A DNA stretch of 64,000 nucleotides from Lycorma delicatula (GCF_047948215.1 NC_134455.1:349647991-349711990); one strand, 5' to 3'. Shown: positions 34,316 to 46,397, numbered from the stretch's first letter. Program-made: numbers and translations. Notes: a model not told the origin generated them from the sequence alone.

Positions 34316-34490
34316 GAGGAATATCTCTAAAGTAAAGATCGCTGGGAAATTTCTCTCCTTAAGGTTGGCAAACCTGTGTTGTTTATGACCACGCTAGTAA
34401 TGTACACGCTACATTGTTGTCTGCAAGTTGTCACGTAGCAGTATTCTTGATTACGTGTAAGTTCAATTAATACATTAATTACGTTATAAA

Positions 34491-35558
34491 ATGAATAGGA
34501 AAATCGATGATGCCGCCGACTGTGAAATAAGTGGAGTCATGGTTTTTTAAACCATCAAAACGTTAAGCCGGTTGAATTTCATAGACAGTTGGTTGCTGTG
34601 TACGATGATATTGTAATGAATGAAAGAAATGTCCAAAAATGGTGTGAAAGGTTTAGAAATAACAGAAGTAATGTTCATTATGAAGAACGTTCGGGAAGGC
34701 CCTCGATAATCACTGAGGATTTGTTGAAACGCGTCGATGATGAAATCAGAAAAGATCGTTGCTCAAGAATTTCCGACCTGGCTGTCTTTTTCCTGATGTT
34801 TCAAGAACTGTTATCGGTCACATTGTTCATGACCGTTTGAGCTTCAGAAAGGTCTGTGCATGTTGGGTGCCGCACGTCTTAACGGAACGTCACAAAATAA
34901 TCCGAATGAGATCTGCTTTAGAATTTTTGATGCGCTACACAGCAAAAGATGATGAGATCCTTAATTAGATTTTTACCGGCGATGAAACATGGATTTCGTA
35001 TTACACGCCAGAGAGAAAACGGCAGTCAAATGAATGGCATCATCCTTAATCACCAATCAGACCGACAAAGATCAAGCCACAGCGATTTGGACGGAAACTG
35101 ATGGCCACAGTTTTTTGGGATCGGTTTGGTATACTGCTGATTGATTTTTATGCCTTGTGGAACGACTATAAATGCAGAAGCCTACTGCAAAACTGTACGT
35201 AAGTTACGGTGCGCCATTCAAAATTGGCGACTGACCGACGTCGACGTCCTGCAGCACGATAATTCCCATCCACATGTTATGGGTCCGACACGTGTTTTAC
35301 TGAGAATATTTTGATGGGAAATTTAGGATCACTCATTATATAGTCCTGACTTGGCTCCTCCTGCTGATTATCATTTGTTTGGGAAATTGGAAAAAACTTT
35401 TGATTGATAAGCAATTCGCGGGTGACAATGAACTTAAAATTGCTGCTAATCAGTGACTAAATGGACTGGCGGCAGAAGAATGCGACAGGGATATATTGAA
35501 GCTGGTGTATCGTTACGATAAATGTCTTAATTCATTTGGCGATTATATAGAGAAGTAG
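34491..35558 (+). pseudogene. mariner transposase, degenerate
   Basis: Spans the full length of a mariner transposase but is broken by stops and shifts. The helix-turn-helix half reads MNERNVQKWCERFRNNRSNV and EERSGRPSIITEDLL. Later segments are VCACWVPHVLTERHK, FTGDETWISYYTPERKRQS (first catalytic Asp in GDETW, about 34981), LMATVFWDRFG, and the end LVYRYDKCLNSFGDYIEK with TAG at 35556-35558. The HDNA region is distorted but visible (LQHDNSH near 35253). The start at 34491 is the family-typical position. Terminal repeats were not identified with confidence. Confidence 0.88.
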
Positions 35559-35692
35559 AGTAAGGTATGTAGTTTAAGAAAAATAAAAAAATATTTCTAA
35601 ATTTCCAGAATAAATTTCTTTATAATGAAACGGTCTTTACCTCTCGTATATATATATATATATATATATATCAATCTCATGAATATATATAG

Positions 35693-35738
35693 ATCAATCC
35701 TCTTGTATGTGTATGTATATATACACAAGAGGATTGAT
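35693..35738. repeat. Hairpin
   Basis: ATCAATCCTCTTGTAT at 35693-35708 and its inverse ending GAGGATTGAT at 35738 form a stem of 13-14 bp around a TATATA-rich loop. A (TA)n tract precedes it at 35648-35672. Confidence 0.8.
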
Positions 35739-35769
35739 AAAAAATTAGAGACAAGTAACTGTAGAGAAT

Positions 35770-36650
35770 TATTCTTATTCCAGTATAAAAATTGTTCACC
35801 TTGGTGTCTGAGCTATTTCTGCATCGCATTTTTGTTTTATGAAAGAGTTTCATAAAAACTCTTTCAGAAGACCGAACGAAAAATAATTTGGGTGCGACAT
35901 AGCACCACTGTAAGGTAGATGAGGCACCACAGCCAAACCCGACCTTTTACTAGATTCTACTATCTTTTGAGCGGTATGGGGTGTGGTAGTTATGCAGAAG
36001 AATCAAAGCTTTTGTGAGAAATCCGGGAGGTTTCCTTCTTTTTGGGGGTTTCACTTGATTTTTTTAGCATATCACAATAGTACTCAATGTTGATTGTAGG
36101 TTGTTCATGAAAATAGTATTTTGGTTATAATCCCAAAACATCGTTACCGGGTATTACCGCGTAAGTTTAAAATTGTTTTCTGGTAGGCCAACTCGGTCGT
36201 CTCCAATCCGTACTCTAACATTTGAATTCCGGCTGTAAATGATGAATCCAACTTTTATCCAAAGTTATTAAGCTATAGAAAAAGCTTTAATTAAATCTAA
36301 AAACAGTTGTTAAAATTCCGTACAAATGTAAATTCGGGTGTCAGTAATTTTTATTCATTTTTTTCGGAACCCACCTCGAACATGTTATGCGGTATTTTGG
36401 GTTATCATTGATAATGGAATGGACAGTGCAAATTCTCAGATTACAAATTTCAGTAATTTCCTAAATTTTTATTCGTTATATCCTTGCAAATTAGATCATT
36501 AATACGATTTTGCAAAGCTACAGTCGAAACTTCTACCGGTCTTCCAGTACGATGAAAATCGTACAACCCGATTTAAAATGTTCGATCGAGTTATAAAAAT
36601 TTGCACTGGTAATATTCATTTTACTGTAATGTTTTAACCTTGTTAGTAAA
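35770..36650 (-). pseudogene. mariner transposase, second lineage, degenerate
   Basis: On the minus strand: HRTGRPVEVSTVALQNRIND (about 36540-36480), SRWVPKKMNKNY, ITLDKSWIHHLQPEFK (the GDESW motif with the first Asp, about 36270), TINIEYYCDMLKK, KALILLHNYHTPY (for the usual VILLHDNARPH), FFVRSSERVF and NNFYTGI. It differs in sequence from the neighbour at 34.5 kb and points toward it. Multiple stops make it inactive. Confidence 0.78.
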
Positions 36651-36659
36651 TTTCAGCTG

Positions 36660-37430
36660 GTTTTACATCTCCAGAAAATAAAATTATTGTCATATCATGC
36701 TGTTCATCTACGATTCACGTTTTAAGTGGAGCAGATGTTTTAAAAAAATATAAAATATGTTTAATAATGAAAATTCCTTTCGAATAGCTTCTATTTTGTG
36801 TCACTTGTGCCGTCTTGAATGTCAGAAGTTTCAATTTATTTTATTAAATAGTTTTTCTGTTGCTGTTATTTTTCTCAACTACTGGATGACTCTCTTAATT
36901 ATACATGTATATGTATTATACATTATAGGGTAATTCTACATTTCTCGGAAACCTTAGGAATTTTAGTTAAAACATTAATATTAGCAAAAAAATCATATAA
37001 AAATATTACGGAAATATTTTACCCTGATTTTTGTTGTTAAAATGAAAATGCATTGAAATTCACTCTTAGAACACAAATTGAGAGATTTGTTTGGTGGTTA
37101 TTGGCCTGAAAAATTGAATAAAATATGTTCCACAAATATCTCTACTAGTTTCTAATGATGTTGTCTGCAAAAAACAAAAAAATCGAGTCAATTTTTTTAT
37201 AGATATTTCGTATTCGAATCTATTAAATTGCCAATAAATAAAAACTTTAATGAATTTCTTTGGAATTTAATTTTGAGAAAAAATATATAAATAAAGTCAA
37301 AACCAATACGAGTATCAGAAATTCCATTTTAATTCATAACAGTACATAACAAAATTTGTCTAAAAAACTTTATTATTTTATACAAAACTGAAATTTTCTT
37401 CGAAAAGTTAAAATAAAATAATTCTGACTC
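36660..37430. other. No gene seen
   Basis: AT-rich, no recognisable repeat. Confidence 0.45.
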
Positions 37431-37434
37431 GGAG

Positions 37435-37560
37435 GTCAGCCGACATCCGTGGCTGAGTAGGTAGCGTCTCGACATTTCGAGCGGAGGTCCCGAGTTCGAA
37501 TACCGGTCAAGCATGGCGTTTTCATACGCTACAAATTTCCATCGGGCCAATGAGCACAGG
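37435..37560 (+). mobile_element. SINE-2 head with a different tail
   Basis: Head GTCAGCCGACATCCGTGGC, A box TGGCTGAGTAGG, B box GAGTTCGAATACCGGTC and AAGCATGGCGTTTTCATACG. Then ACAAATTTCCATCGGGCC is found instead of the TCATCCTCTGAAG tail. Confidence 0.8.
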
Positions 37561-37589
37561 TGTTAATGCCGGTTCTTTTATAAAAAAAA

Positions 37590-37652
37590 CAATCTGAAGT
37601 GGACACCACATGATTTCCTTGTACGCCTAATAAATTACACGTACACATTTTT
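37590..37652 (-). repeat. Family E 3'-end fragment
   Basis: The minus strand reads AGGCGTACAAGGAAATCATG then GTGGTGTCCACTTCAGATT, the family E terminus. Confidence 0.7.
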
Positions 37653-37659
37653 TACTACA

Positions 37660-39030
37660 GTTTATTTAAACTTATTTCATTTGAAAGTGAGATACGATTC
37701 TCCAGTTCTTGAAAGTGACAGTTACACAGTTTCTGAAATATTCATTTTTATTAAAATAAAATATTTATACTACGAGTATTATTGATCTAACAATCTTACA
37801 TGAAATATTAGGATACAGTAAAAGTCCGTTTATTATTCGTATTAGATTTAAGTCTACTTTTTTCTTTTTGATGTGGAAGGGGCAATGGCCTTAGCAGTCG
37901 ATGCCCTTAAAACTTCAAAGAAAAAAATAATAATAATGATCGGTCAGTAAATTATAAACCGACCTTTTATTTTTAGCATTAATTAGTGAGAATAGAATAC
38001 GAAACGTATTTATTTTGGTTTTCTACTTAGTTTCCCTGAAGTTCTACACCGTTATTCCCAAGCTTGTGGGGAACTTATGAATAACTTATTATTAAAAAGT
38101 TTAAGGGCCTGTTAAGAGCCAATTCCGCACGAACCCCGTTACTTAGTTGTTACTCTGAAATCGGAGTCCTCTCGGAGCCTCCTCCTTCAGTGGACCAAAT
38201 AAAAGAAATCGTTGGGGATAAATCATAAATGTACGGGGAATTTTCTAAGAATATTCAGTAAATTTAGTCTAATTTATTTCGAGTGTCTTATTGCTATGTG
38301 AAACCTAGCGTTATCATGAAGGAGAATGATATCTCTAATTGGCTGATGGTGACTTGTTCCTGCAGGCGGCTTTCACTTTGTTCAAGAGAAGGCAGTGGTA
38401 TGCAGCATTCACAGTGCGACATTTAGAAAGTCGACGAATAAAACCCTTTACCACTCCCAATAGACGGTTGCAAGGTCTTTTCCGGGTGATAGACGCGTAT
38501 CGCCTTTTCAGAGGAAGGTTTTTATTCTTACGCTATACGTACTTGCTGATTTTCACTAGGAAATGTAGCATTATAATCATATCTTTCTATTGACTTCACT
38601 TACCTGGGTTTTTTCAAAAGTAAAGTCTGAACAAATTTTTTTTTTAGAATATTTGAATTGTTTCTTCCAGCCAATTAAAAATAATAAAGATAATGAAGTC
38701 AAACCTACAAAAAGGTTTTTACTCCATTTTTTATTTAGTTAAGAATATAACAGAATATTTATTAATATAAAAACATATAAAACTATCAAATTTGAACCTT
38801 AATTTTGGTTTTAGAAAAAAAAAAATGTTTTTGAATATATGTTTATAGATCTTTTTGCTCATACTAATGTCCTAAAATCAGTTCACGAGCAATGTTATGC
38901 AATTTTAAATCTCCTATAATTTCTTTTTTAAGAAAATTTATATTTCAAGATCGGATTGAGAGACATTATTATACTTGGTACACATGTTTACAACGAATAT
39001 CTCTAATAAAATAAAAAAAAGCTGACAACA
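37660..39030. other. No gene assigned
   Basis: Includes a somewhat GC-richer patch at 38290-38560 with an 84-codon frame (QAAFTLFKRRQWYAAF). I could not connect it to a family, and antisense transposase sequence is possible. Confidence 0.3.
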
Positions 39031-39035
39031 CAGTT

Positions 39036-39665
39036 GTAGGACTTTCCTGTCACTTGGTTAAAGTGCTCGGTGAACTGGTGTAGCCACGGGGCTTAACACA
39101 CCAGGTGCAGGGTCAACCAATCGGGGTCGAGACCCAGACCGAGTTATTTTTTTACACTTTAAATATTATTATTTATTTAATTCTACCACTCACCTGTGAC
39201 GTCACAACATAGCGGACGACTACAAAAGCAGTTTTTTGAGGGGAATGCAGTTTTCAAAAATTTTTTTTCAAATATTATTTATTATCTTTTAATTGTTAAA
39301 TAATGTGCCTGAGAAACATATGACATTAATTAGGTGAAATTTCGAGAGGGTGACCTTGCGCCTCATTCCCTTGACCTTTTAAGTTGAAAATTTAATGGCA
39401 TCAATGAGCCATGTATTAAAGTAATCTGACCAAATTTGGTAAACATCGGTCCAGTAGTTCTGTAAATATAAGGTGATTTAGAAGAAAACTCCGGACATAC
39501 ACACACATACGTACATACGAACATCCGGATATCCGGAAAATGTCCATCCGTTTTTTGGGTTCCTTAGGTGTCAAAATATCCGATTAAAACCGCATATGCT
39601 CAAAATTGGACCGAATACAATACTTTCCCAACTCTGTTGTAGCATTGTCTAGACGGGAAAGTAAT
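39036..39665 (+). repeat. Dispersed family A, copy 5 (5' part deleted)
   Basis: Starts ACAGTTGTAGGACTTTCCTG, then jumps to the core with AACTGGTGTAGCCACGGG and GGGTCGAGACCCAGACCG. It runs through TTTTGGGTTCCTTAGGTGTC to CTAGACGGGAAAGTAA. The two ends show the ACTTTCC.GTC/GACGGGAAAGT inverted termini well. Confidence 0.8.
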
Positions 39666-39782
39666 ACAGTGTACAAATGTTCCCAAATCTCAAAATCGCA
39701 GCCACATAGATTTAAAAAAAAAACATTTATATCAGTAATCGTTAGTTTTATCAGAGAAAATTTTATTATCAAAAATTTTAAT

Positions 39783-39870
39783 GTCTGTGGTGCAGTGGTA
39801 ACGTCTCGGCCTTTAATTTGGTGGTCTTGGGATAGATCAAGCATGGTATTTTTTTCATACGCTACTTAAT
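39783..39870 (+). mobile_element. SINE-2 head fragment
   Basis: Perfect A box TGGTGCAGTGG with GTAACGTCTCGGCCTTTAAT. The B box is degraded to TTGGGATAGATCAAGCATGG, so it is an old copy. Confidence 0.7.
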
Positions 39871-39959
39871 GACATTCTCATATTCCCAGGTACAAGCTTT
39901 TTCAATAGCTTCTGAGGTGAATTAATAAAAAAAAAAACAAAAAATTAATTAATATATTG

Positions 39960-41900
39960 GGCGAACCTTTTTTTAATTATTATTCATTTAATATAAAAAA
40001 TATTTTTGTTAAAATCTTTTATTATTTTTTAATATTATAAAAATGACAACGAAATAAAACTATTAATATAATAATATATTTTATCATTAAAACTCAACAT
40101 CTAGAGAAACGTAAACTAAAATAGCCTATCTCACTGTATGAAATTTACTACTTGATTCTCTCTTTCCCACTCTTTCTCCCTCTCACTCTCTCTCTCTCTC
40201 TCTCATTTATGAGCTTGGGCTATCAAACTAACAAACAGTGAAAATCAATATTTTCATTGTAAAGTTTCTGAGGAGATTGTAGTGGAATATAAAGAGATAT
40301 CTCCCACAAAACTGTTCAAATGATAAGAAAATTGGCGTAAAAAATATATACTAAGTTAATATCCAAACCCACAAATTCAAATAGTTGAGTATTTTAAAGA
40401 AAAATTGAAAAAAAAAATTCTTAATTTTATCTGAGTGCAAAACATAAATTTGTATTATTTAAAACATTTATATATATTTATGGCTGTTGTCTTTATGCGC
40501 AGATGAGCCAAAAAAAACAAAAAAGTTAATCGCAACCTTGGCTGTAAATTTTAAGTTGGTAGGAAGGGAATGCGTATCAGCGTTACCAGACAACACGATT
40601 ATTTTTAATTTATATTTCTATTCGTAAATGGTTTGGTTTTAATAAAATAAAAATAAAATGTTTTTTCCTATTTTTAATCGACATAACGTTTAGTTATTTA
40701 AAAATCATTAAGAACATTTAATATAAAACAAATACTATTGCTACTAAACGCTCATCATTCGATAAAATATCCAAATAGTTGTGTCGTTATCGAACTCGAT
40801 ATTGTAAACTACCTTTTATCTAAAAATTTATAATACATAATTAATGTATTTGTAATATCCACTTGGTCACAAGGCAATTACATTATTATTATTATCAGAA
40901 GCTTTTAGTTATAACAGAAATGTCAATTAGAGAGAATTATTATTAAACTCTACCGTAGAATTTATGACTCTACGGTATGACTAAAGTATATAAATATAAA
41001 TATTTGGGCAGTCGAAACAGCTTGATTAAATTTTTAATTGCTCTACTACAGTATATTTGAGTAATTTAAAAACATACCTGTTCTTCAAAAGACAACGATT
41101 CTATTTTGAAAGAATATTCTTATGCCTTCTATAACTTTGTAAGTAAGATTTAAAAGTCTTTTCCGACATTTATAATGAGTTGAAGAGCTTTAAAAACTTA
41201 GAATTTAAAGGTAAAAGAAGACTTGGTTACATAGATTTGTTCTTAATAAGATATTTTATTTTATTTGACTTTAGATATCTAGATAAATAAACTGAATAAA
41301 AAGTGCTTCACTAATTAGCAATTTAAATAAATAATTTGTAAATTATAATTGTAAACAAAACAAAATAATAACTAATTAATTAAATGAGTGAGTATATTTA
41401 ATATTTAAAGCGATAATTCAGCTATTTAAAAAAAAATTTCTCGATATCGTAGGGAATTGAAATTTTACAGTTACTTTGATCATGGTGTAAAAAAAAAACT
41501 ATCTTGGGTCATAATTTCAACTGGTTGTGGACAAAATAAGAGATCCAGATTAGAAGTGCTAAAATTGAACTTAATGTTGGATTAAAAAAAAAAAAAAATA
41601 ATAAATAATAAAGGACAAATTAAAATAGAACAAGTATCACACAAAAAAGTCTAATTTGAAAACAGATACGCATTTCTATCTTTACCCAATTATTATCAGT
41701 AATTATGAAGGAATTGTTAGTATAAGAATAAATAATCGTAAGAGTTGTAAGCGACCTGTTGTGAATCACAAAAATTCACTTCTAAAAATTACATAGCCAT
41801 TTTAAACAACAGCAAGACCTCATAACAGGCTTTCTACGGTAATGAGGAATGAAGTAGTTTCCAGTTACCGTCTTCATTTAAGCAAACTCTTAGTGCATGC
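39960..41900. other. No gene seen; (CT)n at 40180-40204
   Basis: AT-rich with only a short CT microsatellite. No coding frame. Confidence 0.5.
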
Positions 41901-41904
41901 TATT

Positions 41905-42135
41905 TCACCGATATTCTGCACTTAAACTATCACCTTTATTCTGTTCATCATACGGACTGAATATAGAATGAGAAACGTTACTCTTAAAGAGAGAAACTCT
42001 GATTAGTGCTTCTTGCACCTGTTTTACATTTGTCACAGCCATAAGAAAGAGTGGAATAATTAATATAAAGCTAAAAGTTAGAAAGATACCCTTTCTATCT
42101 TGAAGTAATGGAGTATATATACTTTTTTTATTCAC
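41905..42135 (-). CDS. Unknown 76-codon frame with a hydrophobic segment
   Basis: Begins MNKKSIYTPLLQDRKG and then has a membrane-like stretch FLTFSFILIIPLFLMAV (residues about 18-34). An ordinary-looking polar C-terminus ends DSLSAEYR. The end, AATATCG|GTGAAAT, could also be a splice donor, making this a first exon. No family is recognised and it stands alone; chance is quite possible. Confidence 0.22.
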   Translation of the reverse strand: MNKKSIYTPLLQDRKGIFLTFSFILIIPLFLMAVTNVKQVQEALIRVSLFKSNVSHSIFSPYDEQNKGDSLSAEYR

Positions 42136-42139
42136 CAGG

Positions 42140-42375
42140 AGAATTTGAAGGATTTAGTAAAAATAAATATAAGTTCATAACGAAATATTGAAAAGCAGCT
42201 TAATAAAGTAATCTACGCATATGAGCAACAAATTGTATTTATAAAATAAAATAGAAACTAGATATAAAAAAAAGAATAATAACTTCCTTGTGTACGGTCC
42301 AAGATGAAAGCAAAATATTATGTTATATAGAAATCTCAAACTGGACTGAATTGTGATACCGTTTAAAACAAAATT
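42140..42375. other. No feature seen
   Basis: Short AT-rich spacer. Confidence 0.4.
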
Positions 42376-42379
42376 TTTT

Positions 42380-43072
42380 TACTTCCTTGTACGAAGTAAA
42401 GGAAGTACTATGATGGCGAAAAATTTCGGTTTTCAGATTTCAACGAAAATATCCATTTTCCATCCCTGAATCCATTTTCACTAGTTTCGGCGGGACCTCT
42501 GTACGTATGTACGTACGTATTTATGTATCTCGTATAACACATAAACGATTAGCCGTAGGATGTTGAAATCTTGGATTTAGGACTGTTGTAACACCTAGTT
42601 GTGTATTTCTCCTTTTGATTGCAATTGACTTGACCAAAAATATCCAAAAAACCCCAAAATCCAAAATATTTGGGTTTTAGACCTTTTCTTAACTAGAGTA
42701 ATAAGCCTTCATTGCGAACTTTTCAACGATGTATCATAAGCGGTACTTATTTTTATTGGTTCCTGAGTTACAGCCAAATAAAATTTTAGTTAATGAAATG
42801 TTTGGATCTTACAAAAGGAAAGAACATCGGTTCCAATTCGACTTCATTTCCTTTTTTTTAAACTTTTGTTTGTTATTTTAAATATATTGCAATATTAAAA
42901 AGGTTTTGTAAAAAGGTTTTAAAATAAATAATTCATTAATAAGAATAAAAAAAAAATGAAAAAAAAATCAGAAGTTATTAATGAAATAAAATTTTATGTA
43001 CTTTTAAAAAGGTGTATATGTAATTTAATAAACATACAAGGAATACATGTGGTGTCCACATCAGATTTCTTT
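42380..43072 (+). repeat. Dispersed family E, copy with best 5' end
   Basis: TTACTTCCTTGTACGAAGTA starts the copy, and AAACATACAAGGAATACATG plus TGGTGTCCACATC ends it. The B-box-like GGTTCCAATTCGACTTC is at about 42830. The 93-codon frame at 42956 overlaps its 3' end and is not a gene. Confidence 0.82.
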
Positions 43073-43079
43073 GAAAAGC

Positions 43080-43770
43080 AGAGCGATATGGGTAGATCCA
43101 TCCACACAGAAAGGTTTTTATTATTACTATTTCTAATTCAAATTTATTCCAATAATAATTTTACAAATATATATTCAAAAAAGCCCCGTTTTCTGGAATA
43201 CCTAGATTCTGACTCTGGCAAAATTAAGTTTCGGTAAAATTTTTGGATCCAAATTAAGGGTAAATTTATTGACTTTATGTGAAATCCGATCTGAAAAATT
43301 AGAAAAAAATAGCAGAACTGTATGTTTAGTAATTTTTGAAAAATCTGCGGTAAAAAACAAAAGATTGGGGTCATAAAACTCTATTTGGCGTAAAATAACC
43401 TTGTGGATACCTAATGGATAATAAATATATAAACATTTTAAACAAAACTTGTAAAAATTTCGATTTTAAATAAAATGATATGACAGTTATTAAATATAAA
43501 CTTAAGAATATCGAAGTTTATTAAAAACAAAAGATTTTAACTACGTATCAAAGAAAATAAAATTTTCAAAATTACAAAACAAAATAACGAAATATTTTAT
43601 AAAAATAAACAATAAAAATTAAAACAAATATCAAATAATACAATATAATAAGAATGAATTTATTACACATTTTTAGACCAAATTAAAAATTATTTTTTTC
43701 TAAATCTGTTAGAAATATTTTATAGGTTGGTTAAGTGATTCGAACAGTTAAGGTTTTTTATTGCATTTGA
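43080..43770. other. No gene seen
   Basis: AT-rich. Frames at 43144-43374 are uninformative. Confidence 0.4.
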
Positions 43771-43774
43771 ACAT

Positions 43775-44090
43775 CCTTACTCCCTAAGGAGAAGACACCC
43801 ACCTTGTGACGATTTCGGTCGCCGCACTACCCTCTCCGTTCGTAGCCCTAATGGCCTTTACCGGAGGTCGTTTTATTGATCTTCAACTAGTGATTACACA
43901 ACACAGCTATCAACTAGGCCAGAATGCCACCGATCCAAATGCCTCAGTAGAGACTTCCATTCGTGATTTATTTCTCAGCTTATACTTTTGCTGTCGGCTC
44001 CTTCGGATATCTTTACTCAGATGTTCTACTTTTATAGCTCTCACAAATATTTAACCGAGTCCCCGCGCCACTCTCTAACATCTAAGAATA
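43775..44090 (+). repeat. Family C, copy 1
   Basis: Shares GGCCTTTACCGGAGGTCGT, CAAATGCCTC and CATTCGTGATTTA-like blocks, in the same order, with 56220-56620 and the inverted copy at 61680-62245. It is GC-richer than its flanks. The 82-codon frame is repeat sequence. Confidence 0.7.
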
Positions 44091-44182
44091 CTAATTAATT
44101 ATTCATCACACAAATTTTAAAAAAGCTGGACTGCAGTGACAGACACTATAAATTAATTTTAATCCGATTCTCTCAAATGCAG

Positions 44183-44898
44183 CAGTGGCGGCTCGTAGCT
44201 AAAATTAGTGGGGGTGCTGCTCCAGAAAATATTTTTCTGGGCCTTTTCAAAGTCATGGCTAAAGTTTCTGTAAAATAAAAGAACCGAAAAAAATGAATCA
44301 AATTGAATAGCTGGAAGCAGGATAACAATATAATTCTATACTTTATCGCATTCAAGAATGTGGTACACGGTTTTTAAGCACAATATGCTTAAAAACCGTA
44401 TTCGGTTTTTAATCATAAGACAAATACATAATTAGTTTTTACTAATTACCTTTTCTTTCGCTCTTCCAGCGTGTTTTCGAACAGATTTGGCAATCAAAGA
44501 CTCCTTGTTTTCCGTCATCTTCTGATAACTACTGAAATACAACTAAACCACTTTCATATTCTTTCCACCGATTAAACAAGAAAAAGAGAACGAACAAGAA
44601 ACGTTCCATACACACGCGGAGTAAAAAAAAAACTATCTTCCAACAGCACATCAGGGTTGGCAGTGCGGAAGCGACAGTTCTCTCTCTCCCTCGCGTTCAG
44701 CTTCCTATGTGCGCATGGGGACAACAACGAATCACCACGCCGCTGGAACTGTGAAGCCCACAGTTCCATATTAAGATTTTTCTATGTTTTTCATAAATTG
44801 ATAGCTATTGATATTAAGCTTAAGGATTATATATTGTACAATTCAAGTGGAAATGGGGGTGCTGCAGTTCCACAGTGCCTATACGCGAGCCGCCACTG
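44183..44898. mobile_element. hAT-type element carrying a host gene fragment
   Basis: Inverted ends CAGTGGCGGCTCG (44183) and CGAGCCGCCACTG (ending 44898) are perfect over 13 bp. The flanking 8-mers AAATGCAG (44175-44182) and AAACGCAG (44899-44906) form an 8-bp target duplication with one mismatch, typical of hAT. The left about 190 bases match the second copy at 63575. The interior holds no transposase but contains, on the minus strand, a 5'-UTR-like GC-rich stretch (about 44519-44760), a coding exon (44450-44518) and a splice donor. The interior also has a 14-bp perfect hairpin (44367-44399). A 716-bp element with captured exon sequence is a Pack-type transposon. Confidence 0.85.
44450..44518 (-). 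pseudogene. Amph: Captured first coding exon of amphiphysin
   Basis: ATG at 44518 opens 23 codons reading MTENKESLIAKSV and ending KHAGRAKEK. A good splice donor AAG|GTAATTAG follows. From memory, insect amphiphysin (N-BAR-domain membrane-curvature protein) begins MTENK, continues AKSVQKHAGRAKEK, and then enters the BAR domain. The first coding exon of its vertebrate homologue BIN1 also ends at the equivalent QEK. Only this exon is present; the next exon is not in the window. The GC-rich leader upstream looks like a real 5' UTR. Because it lies wholly inside a transposon with intact ends and target duplication, I infer a captured copy rather than the native gene. The alternative is that the element's ends happen to bracket the true exon. 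Confidence 0.72.
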
Positions 44899-44961
44899 AA
44901 ACGCAGCAAGAAACATTTAAATAAGTGAATGGATTGGTGAGCGTATATGTATTATCTGACA

Positions 44962-45275
44962 ATGTCTCATAAATTTTTGGATGAAGAATACGCATATGTC
45001 ATTTTTGTTTTGGGTTCTGCAATAGAAACGAACGAGCTGCACGGCCAGAATATCACCAATGATTTCCGAATAGGAGGATTACAGGCAACAGAATCTTTGA
45101 TTCAGTAGTTCGGTTCTCACTGGATCATTGCTTCATATACAACAGAACAGCAAGAACAACATCATTTTGGGAAGAAGAAAATATAATTCAGCACATGAAC
45201 GTAGCTCAGGCATCAGTGACAAGAAGAATTTCTTATCACTATATACCATCCGTTAAGAAAACACGCGGGTAAGTT
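44962..45275 (+). pseudogene. N-terminal HTH fragment of a mariner/Tc-related transposase
   Basis: With shifts, MSHKFLDEEYAYVIFVLG, NERAARPEYHQ, FPNRRITGNRIFDSVVRF, EEENIIQHMNVAQASVTRRI and SYHYIPS. This order (MSxxFxxEEYADMxFxYG, then FPNRR, then STRRIS) fits the DUF4817-type helix-turn-helix region of many insect Tc-like proteins. The catalytic half is absent. It begins 56 bases after the hAT element's target duplication. Confidence 0.6.
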
Positions 45276-45279
45276 ATTT

Positions 45280-46390
45280 TTAAAATACGTTTGTATAAAC
45301 TTTATTTAATCCAATCATGTTACTTAGAAATAAATTCTTTACAAATTCTGTTTGCAGCTTTTACTTGCCATTATTTATTCAACACTATTATTTTACGTCA
45401 AACGTAATATACTGTGTTTTTCGACCCCAATGTTTTGTTTTTTACCTCAGATTCCTCGAAAACTACTGAAAATACTATCGTTCGGCCTTTTTTTTTCAGT
45501 TTTTCAAGCCAGGTTTAACTTAAAACCATTAAAATTATTCCTTAATTTGGTCCCAAGAATTCACAGTCTAGCTTGACCCACGCTAACGAAGCATCTCCTA
45601 ATACATGTGAACTGTCTTTACTTTCCCTTGTAGAACATATTTTGATGGTTTGTTATATTCTTCGTGAATTACTCTATGTATCATTTACTTCATTCTTTTA
45701 TAAACTTTTTATTATTTGTTTTCAGTTAGGAGGATATTGTGTAATTTCTATTACCAACAATTGGTAAGAAAAATAAACAGTTTTAATTTTTGATTTTCAA
45801 GTATATTTTTGCTCTGATTCATTCATCCAAAATTTCTCAAATAAAATTTTTCTTGTATTTGTCAGTCAGATGTATCATATTAGGAAATAATTCTCGTTTT
45901 TAAAAATTTAGCACAATTAGTTATACAAGTGATAAACTGGTCTTTGTTAAATATTAAATATAATAGGAGATAAATATTAAAAATTAAAAAAACGTGACTG
46001 CTAAAAAAACAAATTGCTGACAAACATTGCTCTTTAATAAAATTAAATTAAAGAGCGTGCGAGTGACAGTTTCTTATGTAATAACATTTTTTCCAGTTAT
46101 TTAAATCACGGAATTCGTTAGAACATCGTCGGTAAGAGGCGACGAAGTCAACAAACTAAGTTTACAGTTCTAAACATGACCTAACCTAACAGTGAAATGA
46201 AAATGGGGGGAAAAAATAAGCGTGAAAACATTATATTTCAGTTCAATTAGATTAGTAATAAAGAATACTTTCAAAAAATACCTTGAATTTTATTAGACAA
46301 AAGTTTTTTCTATTTGATGAACCGCGGGACTCGAATATATAATTTTATTCATTTTTTCTAATGTACCTTTACGAATCGCACCGCTAGATA
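45280..46390. other. No gene seen
   Basis: AT-rich. Frames at 45352 and 45573 are unremarkable. Confidence 0.4.
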
Positions 46391-46397
46391 GCAGTAC

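Noticed and set aside
38339..38593. 84-codon frame as a gene
   Set aside because: Slightly GC-rich and suggestive, but no motif, no neighbours in support, and possibly antisense transposon sequence.
42956..43237. 93-codon plus frame
   Set aside because: It starts inside the 3' end of family E and reads into AT-rich flank, with no motif.
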